DNA of 64,000 bases from Erpobdella octoculata (lineage: Eukaryota > Annelida > Clitellata > Hirudinida > Erpobdellidae), in NCBI GenBank assembly GCA_963978895.1, contig OZ022239.1:32172973-32236972 (forward strand), in the 5' to 3' direction. Shown here in pieces: positions 24,810 through 37,429 of this stretch. The notes beneath the pieces are model-generated. The model was not told the origin of the DNA. It saw nothing but the letters and a program-made list of their open reading frames with translations, and made no database searches. A program made the position numbers and the translations under genes. How positions within the stretch are numbered: position 1 is the first letter of the stretch; each line of letters opens with the position of its first letter.

Positions 24810-25133
24810 TAAATGTATAACATTAAGGCGCTACTTCGTATATCAATTAATACCCCAGCAGCGCCGGGAACTGCTTGTGGATATGGGATCACACAGTTGT
24901 TACCTGCCACCCGCACGTGTCTCCGAAATAGGAATGTGCCGAACCCTATTACACCCCAGTCGTGAAACTGGTACTCATTTATCGACCAATGAAGGATGAA
25001 AGGCTGAGTTAGCCTGAGCAGTGTGAGTGAATTCCTTGCTCAACGAAATTACGCCTCGCCGTTACTGAGATTTGAACCCACGAAGGCAGGATGATAGCAT
25101 AACTGCTTTCACCACTGTGCAACGGCACCTCCT
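24810..25133 (-). mobile_element. tRNA-derived SINE
   Basis: On the minus strand the element begins GGAGGTGCCGTTGCACAGTGG, whose second half is a pol III A box (complement of about 25111-25124); a B box, GTGGGTTCAAATC, lies at 25070-25082. The body carries AAATGAGTACCA and GGGGTGTAATAGGGTT blocks that recur in diverged form in the SINE at 52075-52255, so the two share a central domain. Confidence 0.75.
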
Positions 25134-25429
25134 TATTACTTATTGCAGGGGTGGCCAGCCCGCGGGCCAATTGCGGCCCGCGGTCTATCAATTGGCGGCC
25201 CGCTCTGCATTGTTTAAATATTTGAAATTTACAGTAAAGTATTTGATAAAATTCCTTAAAATTTGATGGATAAAAAAGTAAAAAATTAGAGAAAGTTAAA
25301 GACTCTTATCGCCATGGATGGAATGATGCTGGTAATGAGAGACCTTTACAGCTAGTCCAGTAGTATATGAATCCATTTGTATGATTTGATTTCAATGATT
25401 TGCATTATCGGTAATTTTGCAAAATAAAA

Positions 25430-26110
25430 ATTAGTCCTAGAAGGTTTTCGTTCACATAATTCATATATAATTTTCAATTTTAACAAACAATAAAAAAACA
25501 ACAAAAACACTTGAAAATAGCAATTTTTTATTTCTCGGCCTGACATCCTTTGTCCGGGTGTCTATTTTCCTTTTATTTCGTTATATAAAGTAGGTCCAGT
25601 AGTAAACTTTCTTTAAAATAATGAATTGTAGTGCCACGTGAAGGCGATTGACAAGCAGGTACTGTCATGATTTTGATTCATCTTCGGTAATACTTGACTT
25701 CATGTAGGACTGTTCCGTTTCTGGTGTACGTCGTGCTCGCACCTGAAGGAATCAATGAACAAGAATCAAATACAAATCAAATACAAATTAGTCCCAGAAG
25801 ATTTTTATTCGCATAATTCATAAATAATTTCTGATCTTAACATACAATTAGAAAAACACTGAAAAACAACAAAAACACTTGAAAAATAACAATTCTTCAT
25901 TTCCCAGCCTGGGATCCTTTGTCTGGATGTCTGTATCCTTTTTGTTTTGTTATATAAAGTAGGTCCAGTATTAAACCTTGTTTGGAATAATGGATTAGAT
26001 GGTTATTCACAGGAAGTGCCATGTGAAAGCGATTGACAAGCGAGTACTGTCATGATTTTGATTCATCTTCGGTAATACTTCTTGTATGACAATTCCGTTT
26101 GTGGTGTCTG
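25430..26110. repeat. Direct duplication, copies about 370 bp apart
   Basis: Two adjacent copies share TATATAAAGTAGGTCCAGTA and GTACTGTCATGATTTTGATT, followed by CATCTTCGGTAATACTT. The second has a short insertion (GATGGTTATTCACAG). It probably arose within the decayed hAT element. Confidence 0.8.
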
Positions 26111-27904
26111 TCGTGCTTGCAAATCGATTTTAGTACTGTTTGCAACTTTGCTCCACCATTCAATGTTCTAATCTTTGTAGCCAGCAATAGATGTTTGAAG
26201 GTTTTCTGCTTGCCTTGAGTTGCTGCAGCACACATGATTTGCTAAGACTGATAACATGATGTAATTCAGATATCGCTCACGCAACATTGTCATTCGTTCC
26301 ACACTACCTCCTTGATCTTGGTGTCAATGTGCTCACAAAGGTCTTGGAATGCTGTTTTTTGCTCCAACATTCTTTAAGTGGTTTTTTCCTCAAGACATTC
26401 TGTGTTGGCATGGCGTGAACGATTTTTAGCTCTAACGTATGCCTTCCTGCATGACTCCTGACACCTCCCCTTCTTTGCCAGTGAATTTACGCCATCTATT
26501 TTGCCCACTATTGTGAAATCATTATTGGTCTTGGAACACTCCCTTATGTGCTATTCTGCAGTTTCACACACTTTGAGAAAAAAAACTATGTACACTAGTT
26601 TGGCTACCAGTAAAGCAATGAAGAGATTCTCAACATTTAGTGCTTTTGGCATTACTCAAACCTGATGAAGTCTCCATCTTTGATACCTTACCCACATTTG
26701 TGAAACTCCAGTAACACTAACTGCAATATCTGAGAATGCCAGAATCAAAATTCTTCAGCTTGTTGTGTTGCTCATAAAGTGTGATGAAAACCATTTGACC
26801 TATAATGGGCTGGCATGCTCATGCGCAGTACCTGTGCTGCGTCTTACCTGTCTGAGAGTCGGAGTCACCAATTGTAGTCACTTTGACGTAACTACGTATT
26901 TTAATAGAATTGAAGACAACTAATAATTTAATTAAAACATTTCAAAATGTTTGAATTGTATTTATATACTTTAAAAAATGTTTTTGTAATTTATTTAAAC
27001 GTTGTATAATATTTTACGCTAGCAACCTTTACTCATTATAGCTGTGCTGAACACCGTATTTCGGCTACCTTATTCTTCAAATATTTCAAGCTTTCGCCAC
27101 TTATTTTGAGGCAAACAAGCGGATTATCAATTCTGAAAATATATACTATATTATGGTGTAGGTAGTTGTCCCCCCCCCCCCCAGCAGAGATAAAGTATAT
27201 CTGGCCCACGGACTATTTCACGAATAAACACAACTGACCAAACTTAAGGGTCTTTATATGCATAGCTAGCTATGAGCTCAGAGTTGACATCCCAGTTATC
27301 ATAAAATGCATGGCCTCCTGATGTTCAGTGTTGCAAAATATTTAAATTAGTTGACTGTACAGGTTTATATTAGTCCATGGTTTATTTCATCGAGTTTTCA
27401 TTCACAGTCAGTGAGTTAGTCATCAAAAATGTCTGGAATTAAGGGAACAAAATCCGATTCTACAATATCTACTGTTATTGTCTTACATCATAAGTTGATG
27501 TTGAAAAATGTTTGCTCAAAATTCATTGAACACCTTTTTCACGTGATGTAGATGTGGTAAAACCGTAACACTCAATTTGCTCAAAAGTCCGGGACGCATC
27601 AAAGTTTTGCATAAGGCCGCCGAAATGCTAAGGCCAGCCCTGACACTGATACACAATTTATTACTCCGCAGTTATTGGTAAGCTCAAATAAAAAATTGTC
27701 TACACACACAAAAAGGATCCCAATACGTATTGAATCTTCACGAGGTTAATTAAAGCTTAAATTAAAAAATTATATAGTAAACTCTAGGTGAAAAAAATTT
27801 AAATTTTGTCAATCGGGGACAAATTGTCTACACACGCAATAAGGAATCCAATACGCATTGAATTATCCCCAGGTTAAATAAAGTTAAAATGTAAAAATCT
27901 ACAT

Positions 27905-28083
27905 ACATAATTTCCTATGTCTGTATGTCTGTATGTCTGTATGTATGTATGTATGTATGTATGTATGTATGTATGTATGTATGTATGTATGTATGTATGT
28001 ATGTATGTATGTATGTATGTATGTATGTATGTATGTATGTATGTATGTATGTATGTATGTATGTATGTATGTATGTATGTATG

Positions 28084-28112
<29 letters not shown>
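27905..28112 (+). repeat. (TATG)n microsatellite
   Basis: About 50 tetranucleotide copies are present, preceded by TATGTCTG variants. The Met-Tyr-Val-Cys open frames here are microsatellite translations. Confidence 0.95.
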
Positions 28113-28115
<3 letters not shown>

Positions 28116-28125
28116 ATAATATATA

Positions 28126-28713
28126 ACTAGCGATAGCCCGTCAAAAATGACGGATTCTTTAAAATCCCATTATATATTATTTTGCAATTGCGAGCGCCAC
28201 CTTTTTTATCTTTAGTACTGACTACTGACATTGTACAATTGATTAATAATTTTTATTACACGCCTGGGCGCATTTTCGCCAATGTCCGACGGTATAAGAC
28301 AGGGAGACAAATACTATCATCTGATTGGATAGTTTTAAATGACTAGGTCACATACAACCATAGATATCTATCCACATTTGCATACATTATGCTCTTGAAG
28401 CCTGCTAATATTTTCGTTTGAAATTTTTTTATTTTGGTCAAATTAACCTTTACACTTTTATTTAGAAACAACTATACATAATTTTATGATTAATAATAAT
28501 TTTTATTTAAAATTAACATGATTATAGTGTCTATGGACTGTAGGCCATAAATTATTTACAGCTGAAAATTATTGTTTTACTAGCGGGGTTTTTAGAGGTT
28601 TACCTAATGCGTTTCTTTTTCGCTCCCGTTTCCTTCCCGCTTGCGTTCCCGCTCCCGGTCGTTATCCGTTCCCTGTCGCTTTCTCGCTCATTTTTTCGCT
28701 CTCAGATCCGATT
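28126..28713. repeat. Interspersed repeat between two microsatellites
   Basis: It starts ACTAGCGATAGCCCGTC just after the (TATG)n array and ends just before the (CATA)n array. The block 28265-28340 (GCGCATTTTCGCCAATGTCC) is the inverse of 36205-36260. The tail at 28607-28700 is the CGCTCCCGGTCG-type tract seen inverted at 44510-44720. Confidence 0.6.
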
Positions 28714-29186
28714 CTACATACATACATACATACATACATACATACATTCATTCATACATACATACATACATACATACATACATACATACATACATACATA
28801 CATACATACATACATACATACATACATACATACATACATACATACATACATACATACATACATACATACATACATACATACATACATACATACATACATA
28901 CATACATACATACATACATACATACATACATACATACATACATACATACATACATACATACATACATACATACATACATACATACATACATACATACATA
29001 CATACATACATACATACATACATACATACATACATACATACATACATACATACATACATACATACATACATACATACATACATACATACATACATACATA
29101 CATACATACATACATACATACATACATACATACATACAAACATACATACATACATACATACATACATACATACATGCATACATACA
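28714..29186 (+). repeat. (CATA)n microsatellite, about 470 bp
   Basis: About 118 tetranucleotide copies are present with very few interruptions (CATT near 28747 and 28751, CAAACA near 29138, ATGCA near 29174). Confidence 0.97.
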
Positions 29187-29241
29187 ATAAATGGTGTAGC
29201 AATGCATAAAGGACATATATATATATATACATATATACATA

Positions 29242-30655
29242 CTAGCAGTGCCCGTAGCGGCTTCGCTCGCATGAAATTAGAGAGTTTGAACCGTGCATCC
29301 ATAGTAGAGATCAATTTTTTAGGTCTCGGCTCGGCCCGTCGACAACTTAGCCCAGCCCGTTTTAAAAACCCAAACTCCTGGCCCGGCACAGCCCGTCTGA
29401 ATTAGGCCCGGCCCATTCTTACAGGCTTAGAAGTTCTATATACTTGATGAAAAACTTCGGCCCGTCCCACCTTGACTTCAGGTTTGGCCCGGCCCAACTG
29501 AACACCCTAAAATCACTAAAATATCTATATACTTGGTGAAAAACCTCGGCCCGTTCCACTTTGATTTAAGGTTTGGCCTGGCCCGTGTGAAGACTCTAAA
29601 ATAACGGCTTGGCCCGACCGGTGATAAACTGAACTTAGCTACTTTTAACCGGCACAAAACTTCAAAATACTAATTTTTACATTTGTAGCACTTACAGTTT
29701 TTGAGTAGCAGTTATTTTGAAATCAAATAACCCTTTTTTCCACCCCACATTTGATGTCCTGGAAACCAAATTTTTAAAAAAATGTTGAAACACTTATATC
29801 ATAATTTTTTGAGTAAATACTAAATACTAATTTTGACATCTGTAGCATTCACAGTTTTTGAGTAGCAGTTACTTTAAAAACCAAAGAAAACCTTTTTCCA
29901 CCCCACATTTGAGGTCCTGAAAACCAAAATTTCAAAAAATGGTGAAACACATATATCCTTATTTTTAGAGTAGAAACTAAATACTAATTTTTACTTTTGT
30001 AGCATTAACAGTTTTTGAGTAGAAGCTACTTAAAAAACCAAATAACCCAATTTTCCAACCCACATTTGAGGTCCGGGAAACCAAATTTGTAAAAAATGGT
30101 GAAACACGTATATCTTTATTTTTAGAAAAGAAACTAAATAATAATTTGTACATCTGTGGTATTTACTGTTTTTGAGTAGCAGTTACTATAAAAGACAATT
30201 AGCCCTATTTTCCACCCCACATTTGAAGTCCTGGAAACCAAATTTTCAAAAAATGCTAAAACACGTATTTCATTATTTTTGGAATAGAAACTAAATACTA
30301 ATTTTTACTCCTGTAGCATTAACAGTTTTTGAGTAGAAGCTACTTTAAAAACCAAATAACCCAATTTTCCAACCCACATTTGAGGTCCGGGAAACCGAAT
30401 TTTCAAAAAATGGTGAAACACGTATCTTTTTATTTTTCAAAAAGAATCTATATACCAAATTTCAAAAAAAAATTTTAGAAAAAATTTTTAGAAAAAAGTT
30501 TGTTTTCCAGTTTTTTCCCCTCAGGAGCAAAATTTTCAAAAATCCTTTCTTAGCGGATGTTTACGCTATAAAAGTAATATAAGTTCCAAATTTCACGTTC
30601 CTAGGATGAGGCGTTTGAGCTCGGCGTTGATTATCAGTCAGGACATGTTCTTTTA
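29242..30655. repeat. Microsatellite-anchored repeat with internal tandem units
   Basis: It begins ACTAGCAGTGCCCGTAGCGG next to a TATATA run and ends ATCAGTCAGGACATGTTC at another. Its first 400 bp hold several GGCCCGGCCC-type words. From about 29680 to 30440 it contains five copies of a unit of about 155 bp (TTTTTGAGTAGCAGTTACT, CACATTTGAGGTCC, AAATGGTGAAACACGTAT). No protein is recognised. Confidence 0.65.
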
Positions 30656-30659
30656 TATA

Positions 30660-31567
30660 TATAGATATACATATATACATATATACATATATACATATAT
30701 ACATATATACATATATACATATATACATATATACATATATACATATATACATATATACATATATACATATATACATATATACATATATACATATATACAT
30801 ATATACATATATACATATATACATATATACATATATACATATATACATATATACATATATACATATATACATATATACATATATACATATATACATATAT
30901 ACATATATACATATATACATATATACATATATACATATATACATATATACATATATACATATATACATATATACATATATACATATATACATATATACAT
31001 ATATACATATATACATATATACATATATACATATATACATATATACATATATACATATATACATATATACATATATACATATATACATATATACATATAT
31101 ACATATATACATATATACATATATACATATATACATATATACATATATACATATATACATATATACATATATACATATATACATATATACATATATACAT
31201 ATATACATATATACATATATACATATATACATATATACATATATACATATATACATATATACATATATACATATATACATATATACATATATACATATAT
31301 ACATATATACATATATACATATATACATATATACATATATACATATATACATATATACATATATACATATATACATATATACATATATACATATATACAT
31401 ATATACATATATACATATATACATATATACATATATACATATATACATATATACATATATACATATATACATATATACATATATACATATATACATATAT
31501 ACATATATACATATATACATATATACATATATACATATATACATATATACATATATACATATATACA
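30660..31567 (+). repeat. (CATATATA)n array, about 900 bp
   Basis: This near-perfect 8-bp tandem array has more than 110 copies and is followed by a poly(T) run at 31568-31589. All long open frames here are repeat translations. Confidence 0.97.
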
Positions 31568-31606
31568 TTTTTTTTTTTTTTTTTTTTTATTATAGTTTAT
31601 AGTCTA

Positions 31607-31755
31607 CATATATACATATATACATATATACATATATACATATATACATATATACATATATACATATATACATATATACATATATACATATATACATATA
31701 TACATATATACATATATACATATATACATTTATACATATATACATATATACATAT
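31607..31755 (+). repeat. Second (CATATATA)n array
   Basis: About 18 copies lie between the poly(T) segment and the hammerhead motif. Confidence 0.95.
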
Positions 31756-31766
31756 AATAATAATTA

Positions 31767-31808
31767 GGACTGACTGGCCAGTTTCGACTACAGTCATCTT
31801 CAGAGTCC
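31767..31808 (-). ncRNA. Hammerhead ribozyme, Penelope-like type
   Basis: On the minus strand: stem I GGACT pairs with AGTCC, core CTGAAGA, stem II GAC-TGTA-GTC, GAAA, short stem III within CTGGCCAGT, and a cleavage-site C. All three stems pair perfectly. One extra T lies between the CUGANGA core and stem II, as in the motif at 34011. Hammerheads with a minimal stem III are known from the terminal repeats of Penelope-like retroelements. The sequence up to about 32200 on the same strand would be the rest of that repeat. Confidence 0.75.
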
Positions 31809-32235
31809 GTAACCTAAAATGTCGTATTACGTAAACAGCTAAAGAATATATAGTAAACATCAACATAGAAATAGTGTTGTGCCTATATTAAATTAAAGTA
31901 TTTAAAACCAGAGTATGACTATATAAGTAAATTACGAGAGCTTATAAAGTTGATAAATGAAAAGAAGTATAAAGATAAATTAAATAATAATTATTATTAA
32001 TAAAATAAAATAAATAAATATAAATAGATAGGACGAATTGAATGAAGTCTATAATACTAATAATAGAAATTAAAACACTTAAAATTATTAGAAGATTAAT
32101 GAAATTAAACTATAGGTATCTAGTGACAGTATATTGAAATAAAAAAGTATGAAATAGAATAATAAAAGGTGAAAAATTTAAATAAAACCATGTGATGAAT
32201 TAAAATAAAAGTAAACTTATATGAAAAAGTATATA
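31809..32235. other. Probable Penelope-like terminal repeat fragment
   Basis: This very AT-rich sequence is without a gene. It lies upstream, in minus-strand terms, of the hammerhead motif and may belong to the same element. Confidence 0.4.
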
Positions 32236-33158
32236 TGTATATATGTATATATTATACATATATACATATATACATATATACATATATACATATATACATA
32301 TATACATATATACATATATACATATATACATATATACATATATACATATATACATATATACATATATACATATATACATATATACATATATACATATATA
32401 CATATATACATATATACATATATACATATATACATATATACATATATACATATATACATATATACATATATACATATATACATATATACATATATACATA
32501 TATACATATATACATATATACATATATACATATATACATATATACATATATACATATATACATATATACATATATACATATATACATATATACATATATA
32601 CATATATACATATATACATATATACATATATACATATATACATATATACATATATACATATATACATATATACATATATACATATATACATATATACATA
32701 TATACATATATACATATATACATATATACATATATACATATATACATATATACATATATACATATATACATATATACATATATACATATATACATATATA
32801 CATATATACATATATACATATATACATATATACATATATACATATATACATATATACATATATACATATATACATATATACATATATACATATATACATA
32901 TATACATATATACATATATACATATATACATATATACATATATACATATATACATATATACATATATACATATATACATATATACATATATACATATATA
33001 CATATATACATATATACATATATACATATATACATATATACATATATACATATATACATATATACATATATACATATATACATATATACATATATACATA
33101 TATACATATATACATATATACATATATACATATATACATATATACATATATACATATA
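32236..33158 (+). repeat. Third (CATATATA)n array, about 920 bp
   Basis: It has the same 8-bp unit as 30660-31567, in perfect tandem except at the left margin (TATATATTATAC). Confidence 0.97.
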
Positions 33159-33626
33159 TCTCCTTTGTCTGCCAACGCAATAGACGCTGCCAACGAAATA
33201 GACCCTACCAACTGTATCGATGTTCCAAATGCAACCGAATTGTGCCCTGCCGACATGCCAAGGACTCCGCTATTAACTGTCCTCCCGCATTCTCCTTTTG
33301 TTACACCTCGCATCTCTTTTTCTGATTTATCTGAACTCCGTACTAGGAGTTCGCCAACCAAGACTACAAATGTATCTTATCACAGTTATGATCATCCTTG
33401 CGACCAATACGACAACGGCCCAGTTTGTGGTCCTGTTTCCTTTCCTCCATCTACCAACCATATTGAAGCGTTGGACGCGGTCGAACAGTGCTCCACTGGT
33501 TTGTCAGCCATGAGCCAACCTCCTCGAGGCCTCGAGACTGCTGACCTGTGTGATGGTGATGGGACTGGTGCGATGTGTCCGCATTTGATCGATAACTGTA
33601 ATATTACTATACGTAGACGTTGATCA
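33159..33626 (+). other. Unrecognised open-frame fragment
   Basis: About 154 non-repeat codons follow the (CATATATA)n array without a stop, ending in TGA after CNITIRRR. The translation is rich in Ser, Thr, Pro, Asp and Cys and starts with an internally repetitive stretch ([20 protein letters not shown]). I recognise no domain. It is followed by an AT-rich stretch, an A-run (33847-33871) and a Penelope-like terminal segment, so it could be the end of a retroelement frame whose start was replaced by the microsatellite. Confidence 0.35.
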
Positions 33627-34010
33627 TTTTCAACTTTTAATTAAACTCTCAATTTTATCGATATCCTATTATCTTTGAATTGTAGCTTTAAATTCTTATT
33701 TTATTATTTTACCTCTTTGCTTTTATTATAATTTTCTTTTAATAGTTATATTTTACTACTTAATTTGGTTGTATATTTTAACACATGTAATTTTTTATTT
33801 TTTCTTATTTTTTGTTTATTTTTTGTTTATTTATTTACTCCGAGGCAAAAAAAAAAAAAAAAAAAAAAAAAATTTTTGGTTGTTTCTTAGCGGTTTTCAT
33901 AATTTGCTTTTACTCTTCTTTGTACTTTGACCTCGATTGATGTGTAAACATATCTGATATGTCTCGCCACACCACTTTATATATTTTCGTTGTAGCTGTA
34001 AACTAGTTTT

Positions 34011-34059
34011 ATGAGTTCTGATGATGGCTAATAAAGCCGAAACCTGCAGGTCAGCTCAT
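34011..34059 (+). ncRNA. Hammerhead ribozyme, Penelope-like type
   Basis: Stem I ATGAGTT (34011-34017) pairs with AGCTCAT (34053-34059), including one G-U. The core CTGATGA is at 34018-34024, stem II GGC-loop-GCC at 34026-34038, and GAAA at 34039-34042. Stem III CC-TGCA-GG ends at the UC cleavage site (34051-34052). The extra T at 34025 is shared with the other motif, which suggests a real family feature. Confidence 0.8.
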
Positions 34060-34224
34060 GACCATAACATTAATAAAAATATATACCAGTTTGTTCAAAA
34101 GTGTCTTGGTATTTCCGATTTTCGAAAAGTTTCACGTTTGATAGAAAAAGTTTGTAATAAGAAATGGGCCATAGTCTTTAATAAAGCGTGTTTGAAAGAA
34201 CATCTTGTTCCTAATTATTTGAAA
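34021..34224 (+). pseudogene. Penelope-like element, N-terminal ORF fragment
   Basis: An open frame starts at an ATG inside the hammerhead motif and runs into a short (CATATATA)n tract at 34229, where element similarity ends. Residues 45-68 (AIVFNKACLKEHLVPNYLK) resemble the N-terminal region of Penelope-like ORFs, which often reads FLxxCLxxxLxPxYL. No reverse transcriptase or GIY-YIG domain is present, so this is a 5' fragment. Confidence 0.6.
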
Positions 34225-34294
34225 AATATATACATATATACATATATACATATATACAAACATTCATTTTTACCAATGCTTTTATTAACTCGTC

Positions 34295-34370
34295 GTCTCT
34301 GTTTGTTTCTCTGTCTGTCTGTTTGTTTCTCTGTCTGTCTGTTTGTTTCTCTGTCTGTTTCAAATCTTGC
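34295..34370 (+). repeat. Short minisatellite
   Basis: Three to four tandem copies of CTGTTTGTTTCTCTGTCTGT are present, followed by AAATCTTGCAATCAATTTTT, a combination also seen in diverged form near 23490-23550. Confidence 0.8.
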
Positions 34371-34654
34371 AATCAATTTTTGAGTCACTTCCTGATGATA
34401 GATTTTTTTCAAATTTTGCATACATGCTCAAAATAGAAGACAATGCAATATTCAATTATTAGTTTTACAATAAGTCAATTAATTTAGTTAATTTTAATTA
34501 ATTTCGATATTTCGATATAATTAAGATATTTCGACCTTAGTATAAAATAAAAGAGTAATATAAAAAAAAATTGATTGCAAAATTTGTGTTTTAATTACAT
34601 ATAAAAGCATTGGGTTTTAAAAATTCGTTTTTAATTTACTTGTTATATATATAG

Positions 34655-34860
34655 ATACTATTTTAATAATATTGTTTTAATACTATTTTAATAGTATTGT
34701 TTTAATACTATTGTTTTAATACTATTATTTTAATACTATTTTAATACTATTTTAATATTATTGTTTTAATACTATTGTTTAATACTATTGTTTTAATACT
34801 ATTTTAATACTATTGTTTTATTACTATTTTAATACTACTGTTTTAATACTATTTTTATTG
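34655..34860 (+). repeat. AT-rich minisatellite, unit 11-12 bp
   Basis: About 17 copies of ATACTATTTTA or ATACTATTGTTTTA are present in tandem. Confidence 0.9.
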
Positions 34861-34869
34861 ATACTTATA

Positions 34870-36954
34870 ATAGTTCTTACAATCATTCTAATATTTGTAT
34901 GTGGCTTCTATATTGAGCCATTTAGACAAAAAAGGCCATACACGTTTTTGTATCTACTTTGATATAGCTTGTCTCCACAATTATTCTTTTACAACTGCCT
35001 TTGGCATATACACCAAATAAAAGCTTGTTGGACCTGTAACATTAAAGACCTTTTGTCATGTTTCTGTTGCAGATAAATAAATAACTCAGCTAATCTGACA
35101 TGCATATGAAAAAACTAACAAATTTTAGTTACTAAAATTTTTTAGATATTTTTAAACTAATGCAACATTTTTAGGCTTCAAATGTATTATGAGTAACATG
35201 AAATTTTAGATTTAGATGATTAAAAATCATTAAAAAATTATCAGTTTTATTGATTTCTTTGATTTTAATTGAGAACAACAGTAGAATAACTATTCAGCTT
35301 TATTATATTACAAAATTATCTCAGTTCTTGATTATGAGGCCAATATAAAAAATTAAAACACAATTATTTCTGCACTAATAACTGGGAAGTCAAATAATTG
35401 AACAACACTGAATACTGAAATATTGTCTACTCAAGACAATTCATGAATTTATTAAAACAAATAATGCTAGAGTTTGAACTTTGAAAAAATGTTTTGGATC
35501 AAAGCAATGAAGCACAATTTTTCACGCTGTTTTGCTTATGTGTCTGTTTGTTTAGGTCTTAAAGAAATCAGTGTTACTATGCACTCTTATCACATGCTTG
35601 TCCTTAGCATGCTGCCAAAGTAGAATTTGGTTGAAAATATATTATCAATCTCCTGGGAAAGTTTCAGATATGTTTCAACTAGTCCTATTTATCTCAATGA
35701 ACAACTTAGTTAAGCCATTTCTGCATTAAATAAACAACTAATGAGTTAAATTGCACAGTATCATAATTTTTTTGATTAGAGTAACTGTTTGTAATGATAT
35801 ATTTTTTTAGAATAGAAGCCTTTTCCATTATTAATTTACTAAAAAAAATCAAATTCAATTTGGTAAACTTTTGTCAAAAGTTATTAATTGTCAGTCAATT
35901 AATAATTAAAATAGTTTATTTGTGTTTCAGTTTATTGACTAGGCTTGGCTTATATGATTGGAAAAACTGCATTCCAAATATTGGTGATCTCTGGTTGACA
36001 GAATGATAAGTTGAATTTTCTATTCTATTTAACTATTTAGTTACATACATGGAGTGTCGAATAACTTAGTCGGCAACTTTGTCAATCTTTATCCAAACGG
36101 CCAACGACTATAAAATAAACAACATCGGAAAACAAAGCGCGTCTATATATTTGCATAATTTATGTGACTTTTTTAATTCAAAATTATCCAATCAGGTGGC
36201 AATATTTATCTTCCTGTCTTATACCGTCGGACATTGGCGAAAATGCCGCCTGGGCGCACTTATTTTTATCAACTGCTGACTGCTGACCACTGCGACGCCG
36301 CGTTATGCGAAAACATTTTTCAACTATCTTCAGTCTGCAGACTTTTTTTGGTATCTTTAAGAATTTATTAATGATAGAAAAGAGAGACTGCAAACTGAAG
36401 ATAGTCAAACTCAGTCTCAAACCAGTTGGAGCAAATGCTTAAAAAAATAAGTTTATGAATAAATGTAGCCCCCCACCCAAAAAAAAATTCATCAAATTTG
36501 GAAAAATTGCAGGGCTCTCCGATTTGGCCTAGTGTGTTTGCGCTCCCCTGTCCTCTAGTTGCGCCCCTGGGTTTTCAAGAAATGCAACTCTCCGGATTTA
36601 CTGGGTCAATTTTAAAATTGGTTATATCTGTGAACTTGTAAAAAAAACCTTGCCTTTGATGAAGCCAATAAAAGCCCTATTTTCAAATAATATTTCTTGA
36701 ACCGTAAGTGGTTCTTCGAAATCATGTATCTTAAAACGATGGCGTATTTTAAGTATTTTATTAAGGCTACTCTACTTACTGACAAACTATGTAGCTACAA
36801 CATTCTAAAATTTCCATTTTATGCCGGGTATAGAAAAAACGTTTTTGAACATATGCACTTTTTAGATTTTGATGAGGTCCTAGCGCAAAACTGTAAGCAG
36901 CGGTATTTCTAGAGTTAAATAAGTCTTTACTATAAGCCGTATAGTGGGGCTGTT
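34870..36954. other. No gene seen; one interspersed repeat
   Basis: Most of this stretch shows nothing recognisable. The part 36060-36300 contains the inverse of 28200-28340 (ATACCGTCGGACATTGGCG), a diverged copy of the same interspersed family. A hairpin of GAAGATAGT-type sequence lies at 36316-36412. Confidence 0.5.
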
Positions 36955-37327
36955 TACCTTGGATATTGTGCATTTTTTGATAAAAGCTTCAAATTTTCTA
37001 CAGAGGTAGTCCTACCTATTATGAACCAATTTGGATATTGGGCCAAAGCGTAACTGCCCCATGGCAACCGTGGCGGCCACGCCAAGTGTTCCGATACGCG
37101 GCATGACCCCAGAATCCCTATATCTTCTTTATATGGATTATATTTTGAGCTTGAATTGGATGTTTTAATTTGAATGGAGCGTCCCCTAGCGGACGAAATG
37201 GCATTACGGCACTACTAAAATATAGAATATCGGGAATATCTTTTTAATTGTATGGGGTACAACAAAATTTACAATAAAACACTAATAGGAAATTGGGAAT
37301 AACCTTTCAGAATTTATATTTTGTTTT

Positions 37328-37429
37328 GATTACAAAGTCTGCCAAGAGCTTGTCTCCTGCAAATGCAAAAAAGCAAAACTGGAATGTACACCACTGTGTG
37401 CTTGTGAGGGGCAGTGCTCGAATAGCTGA
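37328..37429 (+). pseudogene. Cysteine-rich C-terminal remnant of a transposon protein
   Basis: The 33 codons read DYKVCQELVSCKCKKAKLEC and then a further Cys-x3-Cys-x-Cys-x3-Cys run before TGA. This CxC spacing is seen at the C-terminus of several transposon-derived animal proteins. It lies just inside the left inverted repeat of the surrounding element, so it is likely the tail of that element's own protein. Confidence 0.5.

Larger units (their letters stand above)
24512..27642. mobile_element. Decayed hAT transposon, 3.1 kb
   Basis: The left end CAGAGCCGACCTTAG and the inverse of the right end, CAGGGCTGGCCTTAG, share the continuation GCGGCC-TATGC. The flanks ACGTTGAT and ACACTGAT agree at 6 of 8 positions, with two transitions, fitting an old 8-bp hAT duplication. 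The interior holds a SINE (24810-25133), another hAT-like end (CAGGGGTGGCCAGCCCG at 25145) and a direct duplication (about 25430-25700 and 25790-26110). On the minus strand at 26290-26700 there are fragments such as CQESCRKAYVRAKNR, which resemble Cys-rich transposon-associated proteins. Confidence 0.65.

Noticed and set aside
27917..33155. Long open frames of Tyr-Ile-His-Thr or Met-Tyr-Val-Cys
   Set aside because: They are translations of (CATA)n and (CATATATA)n microsatellites on both strands.
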